Below, piece after piece: positions 11,756 to 23,433 of a DNA stretch of 64,000 nucleotides (its first letter is position 1; each line of letters begins with the position of its first letter). Below the pieces are notes generated by a model, which saw nothing but the letters and a program-made list of their open reading frames with translations, did not search any database and had not been told where the DNA came from. The stretch lies in NCBI GenBank assembly GCA_963691705.1, contig OY829538.1, positions 18,812,443 through 18,876,442 on the forward strand, read 5' to 3'. The DNA is from Viola odorata (lineage: Eukaryota; Streptophyta; Magnoliopsida; Malpighiales; Violaceae). A program made the position numbers and the translations under genes.

Positions 11756-12493
11756 TAGGGGTGTCAAAACGGGGTCGACCCATCTCGACCCACATTCTGA
11801 CCCATTGGGTTATTAATTTTCGACCCGTTAAATAACGGGTCAGAAACGGGTCGACTCGTCTGACCCATTTAAATTTTCCTTCATTTCTTTTTAGGGTTTT
11901 TTATGATTAAGTCCTCCCTTTCTTCCCCGCACCGCAGCCACACACTCTCAACCTTTTCCTCAAAGGATATACCTATTCAACAGCTTCCTCACCATTGTCA
12001 TCCTCGGCGTTGTACTCAACGCCAAGCTTGATCTCACCATCGAAACCTGGGCTCACCAGAAGGCGATTGAATGGCTCGAGGCGGAAAAAAGGACAATCTC
12101 TGCGGATTCGGAATGAATGGGGATTTTTCGCGATCTGGGTATGTTTGTTTTTTAGGATACTTTGTTGGGTTTGTTGATAATTTGTGTAGCTTTTATAAGT
12201 TAATAAGAAACCTTGTAGGGATTGATGCTTTTGTTTGTTAATTTTGGATGTTTTCGATGTTGGCGATAAAATTTTTTAATCGAAGAGTGGTTTAACTCTG
12301 AAGTTGTGATTGTTTAATGTGTGCCCTGGATGATAAATTCCGGTTTGGCAAGGGGTAGAGTTGACTGTCCATTGTGCTGAATGATTTGCATTGTGATTAG
12401 GTTAACTCTGAAGTTGTGATTGTTTAATATGTGCCGACGGGTCACGTTACAACGGGTCAGGTCAGATCGGGTCGACCCGTTTTGACACCCCTA
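11756..12493. mobile_element. hAT-type non-autonomous element, 738 bp
   Basis: The ends are TAGGGGTGTCAAAACGGG and its near-exact inverse CCCGTTTTGACACCCCTA. Subterminal repeats of GACCCGTT / AACGGGTC run inward. The flanks CTAGAAAT (11748-11755) and CTAAAAAC (12494-12501) agree at 6 of 8 positions, fitting an aged 8-bp hAT duplication. The interior at 11963-12118 has an open frame with a hydrophobic run then KLDLTIETWAHQKAIEWLEA, which looks more like captured exon than random sequence. Confidence 0.8.
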
Positions 12494-12686
12494 CTAAAAA
12501 CGCAGCCTACAACTCTAACCCATCTGTTAAAAACCATTATTTCCCGGTCTTTGAAAACACTGGGACCGAATCTTCCATTCCCAAACTTGTTTGATAATAC
12601 CCCACCTCTTCCTTCAATTCCTATTTTATTTGCCATGCCATCTTTTGTTTTCTTTTTGAATCGCATGCTATCATTTTTATGAAAAA

Positions 12687-13212
12687 ATATAAAATTTACC
12701 CTTATATTTGTATCATATATTAGGATAAATCACTACATTTGTAATTGAGTTAAATAAACCACTACATTTTTTCACTTGATCTAGTTAATCACTTCTAAAA
12801 ATAGTTATGTTGACTTAGAAATTAAATTTAAAAATAAAAATATAAAAAATCAACTTGTAAAAAAATAAATAAAATTAAGTGTATAAAAATAGTGGCTTAT
12901 TATTTTGATCTTGCTCAATGTTTTATTGCTCGAAAAAAGGATATTATTTCAATCCCGCTCGATTTTTTTATTTTTTGATATTTTGATCCAACTTTTTATT
13001 TTCAATTGTAAAATGAGTGTGGAACGTGACTTTTATGTCATGTCATTTAAAAAAAAAAATATCGTGTAAGTATAATCTTATAATGTATCCAAACGATACA
13101 TAACTATTTTTAAAAATAAGTAGCTAATGTAGATCGTGAACAAATGCAGTTACAAATGTAATGACTTATTTTGACATGATATAAATGCACGAGTGAATTT
13201 TATATATTTTTT
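12687..13212. mobile_element. MITE, about 525 bp
   Basis: The left end ATATAAAATTTACCCTTATA...CACTACATTTGTAA is mirrored by the right end. Read as reverse complement, that end is ATATAAAATTCACTCGTGCA...CATTACATTTGTAA. The imperfect arms are about 90 bp long. The target duplication cannot be resolved because the flanks are TA-rich. It lies just downstream of the FKBP15-type gene. Confidence 0.65.
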
Positions 13213-13305
13213 TAATCCAACTATTACGGAGTATTATATCTATTACTGAGTATTATTATTTATTTTTTTCAAAAATAAATTTAAGAATCTCTAATTTTCT
13301 TTCAC

Positions 13306-13379
13306 AGATTGATTTAATTACCTTTTATAAATACTTTAAAATAGATTGATTTAATTACCTTTTATAAATACTTTAAAAT
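13306..13379. repeat. 37-bp tandem duplication
   Basis: AGATTGATTTAATTACCTTT and its continuation occur twice, head to tail (13306 and 13343), with essentially no differences. Confidence 0.85.
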
Positions 13380-13503
13380 AAATCACACATTATATAGTCT
13401 AAAAGCTTCAATGGCATAAAATGTAGTAGTAATTGCCTAGTGAAACAGCAAGCGTGAAAGCATTAGATGCACCAAAAGTACAGAGAACGGCTCTGACTAG
13501 TGT

Positions 13504-15226
13504 TTACAGCTCACTATCACCAGTTTTCCCTCCACTTGATGGTATCCCATTCACAGCAACAAGCTCCGTATCAAATATTAGGGTTGCTCCACCTGAAATT
13601 CAAACAACCGCACATCATTAGCAGGAAGTATTATTTTTGAACATTAATAGGCCTATAACATTGAAACAGTTTAATAACCTACAATAATGAATTTCTCAAC
13701 TACTATCTCAAAATCTGAAAAACAATCTCTTCAAATCTTTGCAAGTATTACGAATCTACAACCATGTATAGCACATTCTACTGACAAGATGATAGCAGCT
13801 GAACATCGCCATTTATATCCAAGTAAAACAAAAAGTTCAACAAATTCAATATAATATATGATTAAGTTCATCAGAATAGAAACCAAAGGCGCCTCAGTGA
13901 CACTAATCAAAGTTCCCAAGAGGGTGGAGGGAGATTTATTACCTGGGATGGTAGGAGGGGAACCCTGCTCACCATAACCAAGTTTAGCAGGTATCTTCAA
14001 CTTTCGCTTCTCACCTACACACATTCCCAACAGGCCTTGGTCCCATCCTGCAGTGAAGGAATTTATCAAAATATCATGAATCCTCAGGAAAAGTCACATT
14101 CCATGGATAAAATGTATTAAGTATCAAGACAAGCTGTGGACGACAGTTGGTAAACCCACCTTTGATGACTTGACCACTTCCAAGCTCAAACTCAATTGGA
14201 TCACCCCTTTCAAAGCTGGAATCGAAAACACTTCCATCTGTAAGTTTGCCCTGCAAGGATAAATTCTAATTTAGAAACCAGAATTTGGGAAAGGACTGAA
14301 TTCAAGGAAATCCAGGAAGAAATGCAAAGGAAAAGTAATCGTAAAGTTATCAGTTTGAAATTTTCTCTGAATATAAGAATTCAAAAAACATCAGGGGTAG
14401 ATAAGATGTGCACCCATCAGAAGACAGCAGACATACTCTGCTAACCTCATGGGGCAAGCCTACCTAAAAAGTTATAACGACATGACAAATCCAACACCAT
14501 ATCACAACTAAGGGAATGGATTTGACCATACAAAACCAGCAATAACTAAGCTTACAATTTATAAAACTGCACCTGCTCTCTTTAGGAAACTATCACATTA
14601 ATTCAGCCCTCTTGAGTTATTACAATTAACAAGTATTAACTAAGCTTACAATTTCACACGCCCACATCCATTTAATCAATTGATCACTGCCCCTTTCAAG
14701 AACATAAGTTCAGATAAACACTTTCAAGCTAAGTATGTCCACTTCAAACAACACAGGAGCAAGCTAACTACATATCAGCGTGACAAGCAAAAACAAGACA
14801 ACGAACAGAACATCTGATAAAGCGAGCAGTAGAACTTACCCGATAGTGTACTTTGATCTTATCTCCTTTATGGGCCTGAATTTCACAAGATTGTGGCTTA
14901 TGCTGGGACAAAAAAAGGAAATTCATCAATTTAAATTGTAAGTATTAAGAAAAAACAATTACGAAAAGACAGATACAATACATTCTGAGGCATATAAGAG
15001 AAGTAGATCAAGATAAGGTGATTACCTTGACACCGATCTGCAACTCCGTTACATCGCCGGATGTCTTAGCTGAAACTGAGAAATCAATGAACACGAATAC
15101 GACCCAGATTAAGAAATGATAAGTGGATCAATGAATGAATAAGCTTAAGCCAGTGAGCAGATCTAGAAAATAATTACCCAGAGTACAAAGTGCCAACACA
15201 AGGAAAATGGCAGCAGCTGACTTCAT
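13504..15226 (-). CDS. FKBP15: FKBP15-type peptidyl-prolyl cis-trans isomerase (ER-targeted)
   Basis: Six exons on the minus strand: 15226-15178, 15075-15026, 14902-14840, 14250-14160, 14047-13943 and 13592-13504. All have GT/AG junctions and the frame is kept throughout (447 bp, 148 residues). Residues 1-20 ([20 protein letters not shown]) form a signal peptide. The FKBP domain follows: [21 protein letters not shown], then [21 protein letters not shown], then [21 protein letters not shown] and [15 protein letters not shown]. Active-site aromatics and FD...W are present. The C-terminus DSEL resembles the ER-retrieval tails of plant FKBP15 proteins. Length agrees with the family (about 150 residues). 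The enzyme isomerises peptidyl-proline bonds during folding in the secretory pathway. An in-frame ATG 14 codons upstream (15268) has a better initiation context, so the protein may start there. This is the only convincing intact host gene in the window. Confidence 0.95.
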
Positions 15227-15652
15227 TGCGTATAGCTGAAACTGAAACCCATCTTTCCAGTGTCCCATTTTCTGGAGTTTCAATTTAACTTCGCTGCGCG
15301 TGGATCAGGGTTGCAGAATCTACAAATTTTGGATGGGCTTGTTGGTAACGTTGGGCCTTAGGCTTTCTAGGTGATGATGGGCTACATTCTCGCCGCCATT
15401 CTACTTCTTCTCAAGTCTCAACTCTAACAATGACTCCTAAAATGACTTAATAGCCCCTCTCTTAGTTTATTTTTTATTATTCAAATAAGTTTTTATGTAA
15501 GAGAAAAATTCAAGTTGCAATTATGGGTTACAACACCTGGATGAGAAACTATGAGCGAGGACTAATTGGGGAAAAAATGAACAAATAAAAAGTGCAATTT
15601 GGGTTTTTCTTACACATGGTGTTAATTGAGAATGTCGGAACGGTGTCCACAA
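15227..15652 (-). other. 5' leader and promoter region of the FKBP15-type gene
   Basis: The first 60-80 bases upstream of the start codon are the probable 5' UTR. They contain the alternative in-frame ATG at 15268-15266. Beyond about 15310 the sequence is unremarkable and no clear TATA box was seen. Confidence 0.5.
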
Positions 15653-16471
15653 GAGGGATGGCGGTGGATCGAATAATAATGAATATTCGCATTAATTATA
15701 TTCAATAATAGTATCCATTTATAAATGAAGTAGATATATACATATTTATTAGCCATGGTAAATAGTATGGATATGGATATACATATTTAATTATCCACAT
15801 TGTACACTATCTGCATATATTTATTATGTTTAGAACTAAAATATATAACATATAATATGTTAACTAATAATACATCTGTATATCTTTATTTTGTTACCTA
15901 ATTAAAAAATAAAATTTTGACTAAAATAAATAATCATTGAAATGTAAAAAAAACGACACAATTTTATGTACAAACACAAAATACCCAACCTTATCGCTAC
16001 TCCAAACTTCACAAATCACGACACTAGTCGTGCGTCGTATTTCCTTCAACTCAGATATCCAACGAATAATGAAAAATAATAAGTTTTTTATTTCTATTAA
16101 TGGATTAGATATCCATTATATGCAGATAGTTGGTGGTGTGTGTCACCCCGTAATTGTGTGGATATTGTCCGCTTTGACGTGACTTTAGTCTTACTGGACC
16201 AGTCTCACGAATTTGCCTCGGAGGTCCCACCCCCAAAACGCGTCACATGGTAAGGATGATGATACTTATATAAGCATCTCCCAAGGACCTTCCTCACCGA
16301 TATAGTATTTTTAACCCGTCTACTTATTCTTGGAGTGTCATGGTGTGGATACGGATATAACATAATATAAAATAAGTAGTAATGGTGATGCGGATATAAA
16401 TGTGGTGAAAATTAATCGGTGTGAAAATGGTTAGCTAAATTTTGTGGATAATGGATTAATTGCCATCCCTA
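15653..16471. mobile_element. hAT-like MITE carrying a small solo LTR
   Basis: The left end AGGGATGGCGGTGGAT and the right end ATTGCCATCCCTA are inverted relatives (AGGGATGGC shared). The interior repeats motifs around GGATATGGATATAC and ATTATCCACA. An 8-bp duplication could not be recognised, so the call rests on the termini only. A 202-bp solo LTR is inserted at 16139. Confidence 0.45.
16139..16340 (+). mobile_element. 202-bp solo LTR (TRIM-like)
   Basis: It begins TGTGTCACCCCGTAATTGTG and ends TTGGAGTGTCA (TG...CA). TGGTG is duplicated on both sides (16134-16138 and 16341-16345). The block GGATATTGTCCGCTTTGACG, the AAAACGCGTCACATGGTAAG block and a TATATAAG box near 16268 are typical of a widespread family of very short plant LTRs. 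There is no coding capacity. Confidence 0.8.
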
Positions 16472-18433
16472 CACCGACCTCTACCTTTTCAAACCCATCA
16501 TATCCAAGATCAAATTAGTAATGGACTAGGATAAAGATCTACGTGTTGCTGCGGTTGCTTTATTCGTTCTTTCACTTCGTTTTAATGGCTTTATTGTTTA
16601 ATGCATAATTGATGCATAAGTTGGAGAACGAGAAAAAGAAAAGTAGTTGTACAAAAATAAACCAAGAGAAATATGAAGAGCAATCTAGAGGGGTGAATAG
16701 AACATAAAGTAACCTAGTTTCTTTTCATAAATAATTACACAACAATAGGTAACTAAGGCAATAATTCAAAAGTAATAGTAAGAAAAAATTGACAAAGTGA
16801 TTTATAGTTGCCTTACAATTGATAAGGTACATACGTTACTTAGAGATCACTATTTTATAGATTTCTAACCTAAACCTAGCTTTTTCTAAAAGGTCAAGCT
16901 AACAACCTTTACATCTAGTTTTACCAAAACTCACTAGAAACTCAGCCAAACTTTTTACCAAGGCTCAAACTTATATAACCTATCACAAGCATGCATTTTA
17001 CGCTAAACTCAAGCTTAATCTATTAAAAATCTAATTCAAAGGCTAAATTCAATTCTATGTCCATTTACAAGAATGACACTACTATTAACCGAAGAAGAAT
17101 TATAGCTCTTCTTAAACCTTAACAAGTATTGAAACTTAAATTTAAAACAAGTGAATTATAAAGAATCCAAACAAGATATATAATAATTTATAATCCAATA
17201 ATGCAATATTAAGTCTGAAGAAGAAAACACTTAATCAAATGAAGCAAGGGACTCTTGAACAAAAGAAACAACTTTGAAACTTAAGCTTTGTTTGTAAGAG
17301 ATTTTAAAAGATGAATACAACTTTAGGCTTAGCTTTCTTGAGTCTCCAAAAAGCTGGAAACTTGCTATTTATAGACTAGATAGGTTTAAAACCGTTTGAG
17401 ATATTTTGTGGCTCAAAGGTAATTCAAAATGAGGTAGAAGACAACAAATGCAGTGTCTGACCGGTGTACCATACATACACGACAAGTGTACCACTCCAGA
17501 CTCAAAAACCTACTACAATATTTATTTGAGTCCGTACCCAACACACCGCTCGACGTAGGGCGGTAGATCGGTCCCTGTAATTGAGGTGCGTTTTCCCAAT
17601 TGATGCACTGCCCTCTATACCACTCCAACTAAGAAAAATTAATTCCCTTCTATTTTGAAAACCCGAAAATACACCCTTAAAAATACCTTTTTTGTTTTAT
17701 CATTTTTAGGCTAACTTGCAACTTAAATTAAAATACACTTACAACAATAATTCTAAGTATTTAACAACTTAAATGATATTGAAGTAATCATTTTTAAATT
17801 CCATAAAATGGACTTCATGTAATACCACATAAATTATGAGCTTTGGTAAAAATCAAAATAATAAAAAAATGACGAGGAAATTACGTGCTTTTGAGTAATA
17901 TTTTTTGTGACCGAGTAAAGCTTGAGAAAAAAATTCTATTTTTAATTTTAAAGGCAAGGAAAATATATTTCTGAAATTTTCTGAATTTATGGAAATTTTT
18001 AAAATTTATTTTGGTATGTAAATAAATAATTGTATTCATATGCATTACGAATGAAAGTTTATGAAAATATTGTTTTAATACCTACGAGTTTAAGAAATTC
18101 TTAAGGATTTAGATAAAGGAGCTAGTGATATGAAAACCCTAAGTGGGGGGACAAAGTAGATTAAAATAGTTAAATTGGAGGACTAATTTAACCAATTATA
18201 CAAATACTTAATATATGTAATGGAAAACAAAACCACTTAATGGCTTTTTCCTCAATTTTTTCACACATAGAAGGAGGCGGAGGGTAGTTATCAACTTCCC
18301 TTAGTATTCCAAAGAGAGGAGAAGAAATTGGAGGGAATATCAATTCAATTTCAAGGTAAAATCTTTCATTAAACTAGTGAATTAAATAGTTTTAGCCATG
18401 AATTTGTCTTCGTGAATAATTTGTGTGGATGAT
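16472..18433 (-). other. Gene-poor stretch with a copia-LTR-like remnant
   Basis: Around 16685-16700 the minus strand reads CTATTCACCCCTCTAGATTG, a phrase common next to plant copia LTR ends. A minus-strand TATA-like CTATAAATAGC lies near 17368-17378. A copia LTR on the minus strand could cover about 16690-17660, but no ends or target duplication were found. The remainder (17660-18430) is AT-rich with no gene. Confidence 0.35.
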
Positions 18434-19772
18434 TGATAGTGTATATTTTATATATGCTTTTGCCCCTTTTCTTAGTCCATTTTGGATCTTGATACTACTG
18501 ATTTGCCTTTGTTTCTCTCTTTTTTGCAGATCTGAACTTACGAAGAGAAATTCGCAGAAACACACACTTTCAGCCGGATTCTAACAAATGTTGAGCTTCG
18601 AGGCCTTGCAGTTGTTTGTTCGCAGAAGCTGAGAAGTCCAACACGGAAAAGGAAACTCTCGAAAGAAGAAATCCGACAGATCCGGTCATTTATTCCCGAG
18701 ATATTCCAGTCACCAGAAGTTATATTTTAGGAAACCTACTTCTATTAGACTTAGGCTTCTATTTCTATTTACTATATATACTTTAGCGAATTAGGGTTTA
18801 ACGAACTTTGGCCCTCTCGGATTTTGTCATTCCATACTTCCGCCTCCGGCGCCTTTCCTGCTTTGTAATAATCCTAGAGTTTTAGCTCCGGCCAGTAGTA
18901 AGTTGCAATTTATAGCATTTTCTTCCTTTTTCCTTTATGCAATTTTTCTTTAATTCTTTAATTTATTTAATTTCCAGCATGAGTAGCTAAATTCCCCCTT
19001 CTTAGTAAAGGTCCTTGAAGGTTGTGTAGGTTATTCGTGAGGTCGAATTGAGTTTAATAAATTCTTATGTTTGTATTTGCTTGTCAATTTATCTAGGAAC
19101 GGTTAGAGGTCCAACCAACTAATAATTGAACCTAGGTAATTACCATCATCTCTATAGTAATAACTAACGCGAGCCTACATAGTAGAGTAGGCAACTAGAT
19201 CAGAATCATCAGGTCGCTGGTCCAATATGACTAGGGTAAATAACCAATTAGGGTAGTGCCTCGAACGCACTGAGTATCTCGCCCAATGTGTGTCTTTCCT
19301 CTTCTTCATAGGCATCTGAGTATTGTGTCCATAAACCTACCTTGGAGGACGACAGATTGTCAAGGTTATTCCATAAACGTACCTTAGAATAGTTTCTCTT
19401 ACGAAGGAAAGTAGGGGACCTAAACATACCTGGACTCCATAGCACGCCTATAAACTAGGAACAAAATACCCTTGCACTAATGACCAACTAATTGCAATGT
19501 AACCGGAGATAGATCTTTACTAGGAATCTTTCCCCTCATCGATTTCATACTTTTATTTACTCTGTTTTATTCTGTTTATTTAGTAGGTAATCAAACACTC
19601 TCTCAAAACCACCCCTTTGGTTACTTGTTCGGTTTGATATTCCCCGTCATACGCTAAAGTAAGCGTCTTGACCTAGTCCCTGAGTTCGACCCTGTTACCA
19701 CTATACGCAATTTATATTGTGCATTATGCGATAAGTTTTATTATTATTTTTTATGGCTTCGACAACCGATCA
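18434..19772 (+). mobile_element. Solo LTR, copy A of the TGATAGTG family
   Basis: It begins TGATAGTGTATATTTTATAT and ends CTTCGACAACCGATCA. ATGAT is duplicated exactly outside both ends (18429-18433, 19773-19777). It is a homologue of copies B (33840) and C (58866). Shared landmarks are TTTTTTGCAGATCT near the start, AGCATGAGTAGCTAAA in the middle, and GTTCGACCCTGTTACCACTA near the end. TG...CA ends, a 5-bp duplication and absence of coding sequence mean a solo LTR, probably of a gypsy element with a roughly 1.3-1.6-kb LTR. Confidence 0.88.
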
Positions 19773-19883
19773 ATGATCTTCTTCCTTCTCACATGTAAGT
19801 CTTAATTCTTGCATAATCATGTTCTTGACTTATTTGTGGTATGAAAATACATAATTATTTTTTGGGTGTTGATGATATATCAT

Positions 19884-20132
19884 ATATGATGCGAATCAAG
19901 GTTCATCACACGCATCGATCGTGTCATTGCCACCATTGGGCCCGATGACTCGAGCCAAGGGCAACAAGATTCAAGGAGCAGTCTTGGCGCTTCTTCACAA
20001 GGAGCTTTAGAGCGGGACACTAATCAAAGAGGCCATCTTGAGGGAGAGGGCACCGAGGCTTGTGACCGTGCTCTTAACCTCACCAAGTGAACCAAGTGGC
20101 GCTAACTCGAGCAACTAAGGTATGCACTAAGG
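19884..20132 (+). pseudogene. Gypsy polyprotein C-terminus, remnant X
   Basis: This is about 250 bp homologous to the polyprotein tail at 28030-28260 (TCATCACACGCATCGA, ATGACTCGAGCCAA, AAGATTCAAGGAGCA). The frame is broken. It is followed directly by the X LTR. Everything upstream of it in the element is missing. Confidence 0.75.
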
Positions 20133-20480
20133 CGTTTGTACCATGTTGGGCTTTTTGCAACTTTTACCCAAACCGAAAAAGGATCCAACCCATTAGCATG
20201 GACGGAGCTCAAGGAGTGCATCGCAGCCCATGTCTGAGCTAAGTGCGGACACAGGCCCGCGCGAGAGCGGACGCGCATGCGACATGCGCATGGCGCGCAC
20301 CTTAGCTTGGTTGCACCATGGGTCAAGTTAGACTCCTAGTTTAATTAGAACTTCTATTTATTTATTTAATTAAACCTTGTATTAATATTTAGTTAGAATT
20401 CCTAGTTCTAGTCTAAATAGGTTTTAGTCCTATATATGGCTGCATAGCCTTATTATTCAAACAATGATTATTTTTGAAAT

Positions 20481-20644
20481 TTTTATCATGAGAGAGTTTA
20501 CTCTATTGTTCATGCGTGTGCCTTCTTTAATCTAAAGTTCGGAAGCTTTTGATTAAGTAAGTTTTTATCATGAGAGAGTTTACTCTATTGTTCATGCGTG
20601 TGCCTTCTTTAATCTAAAGTTCAGAAGCTTTTGATTAAGTAAGT
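20481..20644 (+). repeat. 82-bp tandem duplication inside LTR X
   Basis: TTTTATCATGAGAGAGTTTA and about 60 following bases occur twice in a row (20481 and 20563) with one difference (GTTCGG/GTTCAG). The Y LTR has only one copy. Confidence 0.92.
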
Positions 20645-21507
20645 AAAACCCGAAATTCTCACCTTCATCAATTCGTTCACCTAGGAAGAAATTCACTTAG
20701 GCTCCCTTTGACATTGAGGTTATGGTTGGAAAAGTACTGTGGGAAGAGGTGCTGTGTGAAAATCACTTCTGAAAAAATCAGTATACTGTTTGGTAAATAT
20801 TTATTAAAAATGTTGTGAAATACTAGAAGTTGTTTATGGTGTTTGGTAAAAACTGTTGTTAAAACTATGGTTGGAATGTAAAATGATTATAAAAGACACA
20901 ATTCATTTCAAGCATTATAATTAATATTTTTTAGTATCTATATAGATTATTTAAATCAATCTATTTCTTTAAACAAATAATTAACATTTTATTTGTAACA
21001 ATAAATAATACTTCATTAGAAGAAGAAAAATAAAAGTTAAATATTGAGCACTTTTTGAAAATTTTACATATATAAACCACAATTAGCTATTCATCATTAA
21101 ACTATTAATTATTGAGTTACGAACTACATTCATAGGTAATCTTTCACTATTATTTCCTTCACTTTGCATACTTCCTTCAACCATATGCTTGCGTTGGAAA
21201 TGGATACGAAGGCATGTCACAAAATGTTTGGTTCAGAATTTGATAGGATTAAAGCATTGAGTTTTGCTTCGAGCTTGCTCAATACCTATCATTCTTTTGC
21301 ACTTGTTTCAGCACAATGGATCTTGAAAAAAACTAAAGCTTTGGAGGATTTAGTTAGACCAAAGCACAAGTCTTAAATTTCAATCAATTTTCTCCAAGAT
21401 GAAGCAATATCTCATTCATTATCAAAATACATAAAGCTAAAATCTAACACTAGAACTAACTTTTTGTATCAAAAAATACCACTCAATTATAAACTCAAAC
21501 TCATTAA

Positions 21508-21656
21508 TCACATGATAATAGTGATAATGTAAGGTGTTTTAGAAAAAAACTTCACTCTCAGCCACATAAATGCAACCCCTGCAAGTATTAGCACTAGTAG
21601 AGTAGCAATGAGCACTACTGAAAAAATCCAACTTCCATTTGTTTGTAACTGCATAA
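21508..21656 (-). other. Possible exon with one transmembrane segment
   Basis: After an acceptor-like TGTTATGCAG (minus strand, about 21657) an open frame reads NGSWIFSVVLIATLLVLILA with a short tail. It lies 3' of the two-exon fragment and inside the same transposon. It could be a further captured exon or chance. No family was recognised. Confidence 0.25.
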
Positions 21657-21791
21657 CAGAAGAGGCACATGTAGTTACTGAACCGAGATGCAAAACCTAT
21701 TAGTAAAGTACCGCATAGGAGAACATTGTCGTCCACTAAATACAACCAACTTTTTAATTCACTAAGTACATAGAATGGAAAATAGTTAATA

Positions 21792-23433
21792 TCAGAACAA
21801 GTTTAAACACCATTCTTCCTCACCAGCAGGGGAATGATACTCGTCAGGAGACTGATTATCATAAGATGACGTCTTCTTGGCTCTCTCCTTCCGCTCGTTC
21901 CATCTTGCCCATACCCATTTCAAAATAATGAACCCTCCGAGTGCATATACCTAAAAGGAGACAAATATCAGTCAAGCATTACAAAAGCTAGATTATATAA
22001 CCTTGGCATTCAGGAACTAAGACAGATTAATTGGTTTGCTGGCATAGTGGTGCCAATCATAAGGAATAAAATAGCCTTTTAACCTCATAAATTCATAATG
22101 ATATGGCATTGACATTACAAGAACATAGCAGTAGCCAACTTTCACAGGATAAAGAATCCATGGAAATGGTTAATGCCAAATAAAGCAACACAGATTCTAT
22201 TGGAAATGGATTTAGAAGATCAACTAAATTTATTTGATGCCTTAGACAAACCGAGCTACCAATAACTCTAAAACTTTACCAAGAGTACTGTCCACCATAA
22301 CTATGGGCCACCAGCATAGCAAACTACACAAACTGAAGGAATAAAACAAGATGGAGAAATAGAAGGGAAACAACAACTAAAATGCAGGATCACCAAAGGA
22401 AGGCTACCGAAATAGAGAAGAATGCAAGATCACAAACCAAATGAAGGCTACCGAAATAGAGAAGAATGCAAGAATGCAAGATCACAAACCAAATGAAGGC
22501 TATAGAAAGGATGACAGAACATTACAGTCCTTATGTTTTTTAGCAATTACAGACCAAAAAATCAGCAATTATAGCACCAAAATTTAGCAATTTAAGCAGT
22601 AAAAAATCAGCAATTATAGCACAAAATAACCAGCAATTACAGACCCAAATGACTAGCAATTTCAGGCCTAAATTACCAGCAATTGTAGAATCAACAAACC
22701 AGCAATTGTAGACCAAAAATCAGCAATTACATCACACACAAAAATAACATTCTTTCCACCAAATAAACCACCAATTGCAGACCTCAAATACCAACAATTA
22801 CAGATCCAAATACCTAGCAATTTTAACCCTAAATAACAAGCAATTGCAGCACCAATAAACCAGCAATTGTAGACCAAAAACCAACAATTGTAGACCAATA
22901 ACAATTATTTGTGTTGAAATGAAGTTCTTATGCTATTTTCCCTTAGAAACCAAGGGTTCCTTACAAATAATTAATACTAGCTAGTATTCAAAGATGAAAG
23001 CCGAAGACATACAAGCAAGCAAACAAATGTACAGAAACAACAAGAATATATTTATTGATAATATTAGCATGAATTGAATCGAATTTACAACATGAATATA
23101 ATTGAATTGAGCTCATAAATTTATGTCCTCTCTAATGTATAAATTAATTACCAGAAAACTAACTACTCGAGGTTGCTGGGGGGCTGTTGAGGTGGTAGTG
23201 GATGATTCGGCGGTGGTTTCCACAACAGCTGCGGTGAGGAGTGGTCGAGGACGATGAGAGAAGCCGCCGGACTTGTCACCGGTGAGGCTGATAGGCCGAC
23301 GGAGTCTTCGATGATGACGAGAAATGACGTAGGAACTGAGAGGTCGACGCCGGATCGAGAGTGGAAGAAGAAGAAGAGAAAAGGTCGTCGAAGTTGGAAG
23401 AGGGGATGCAAAAAAGAGATGAGGTGTGTGTGG
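21792..23433 (-). pseudogene. Two-exon plastid membrane-protein-like gene fragment
   Basis: Exon 1 runs from about 23430 to 23152 and exon 2 covers 21950-21792, joined in phase 0 (donor TTTCTG|GTAATT, acceptor CTTTTAG|GTATAT) over a 1.2-kb intron. The frame reads a Ser/Thr/Arg-rich N-terminus like a chloroplast transit peptide (ASPLPTSTTFSLLLLPLSIRR). Then comes an Ala/Thr-rich linker and a single membrane segment with a basic, Trp-rich cytosolic or stromal flank (VVSFLVYALGGFIILKWVWA, then RWNERKERAKK). The C-terminus is acidic. A TATAAATTC box lies about 30 bases before the open frame (near 23460). No ATG exists in this frame after the TATA box; the expected position reads TTTGCATCC where a typical gene would have ATGGCATCC. 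The gene family was not identified. The missing start and its place inside a transposon favour a captured, non-functional copy. Confidence 0.6.
22380..22905. repeat. Degenerate short tandem repeats in the captured intron
   Basis: At 22390-22510 a 55-60-bp block (GAAGGCTACCGAAATAGAGA, AGAATGCAAGATCACAAACC) is repeated. At 22540-22905 a 20-35-bp motif built on ACCAGCAATTGTAGACC is repeated more than ten times in degenerate form. Confidence 0.75.

Noticed and set aside
21164..21376. Plus-strand ORF of about 60 codons after an internal ATG (MLALEMDTKACHK)
   Set aside because: No similarity to a known family, no codon bias to judge and no splice context. It lies in the terminal part of the Pack-type element.
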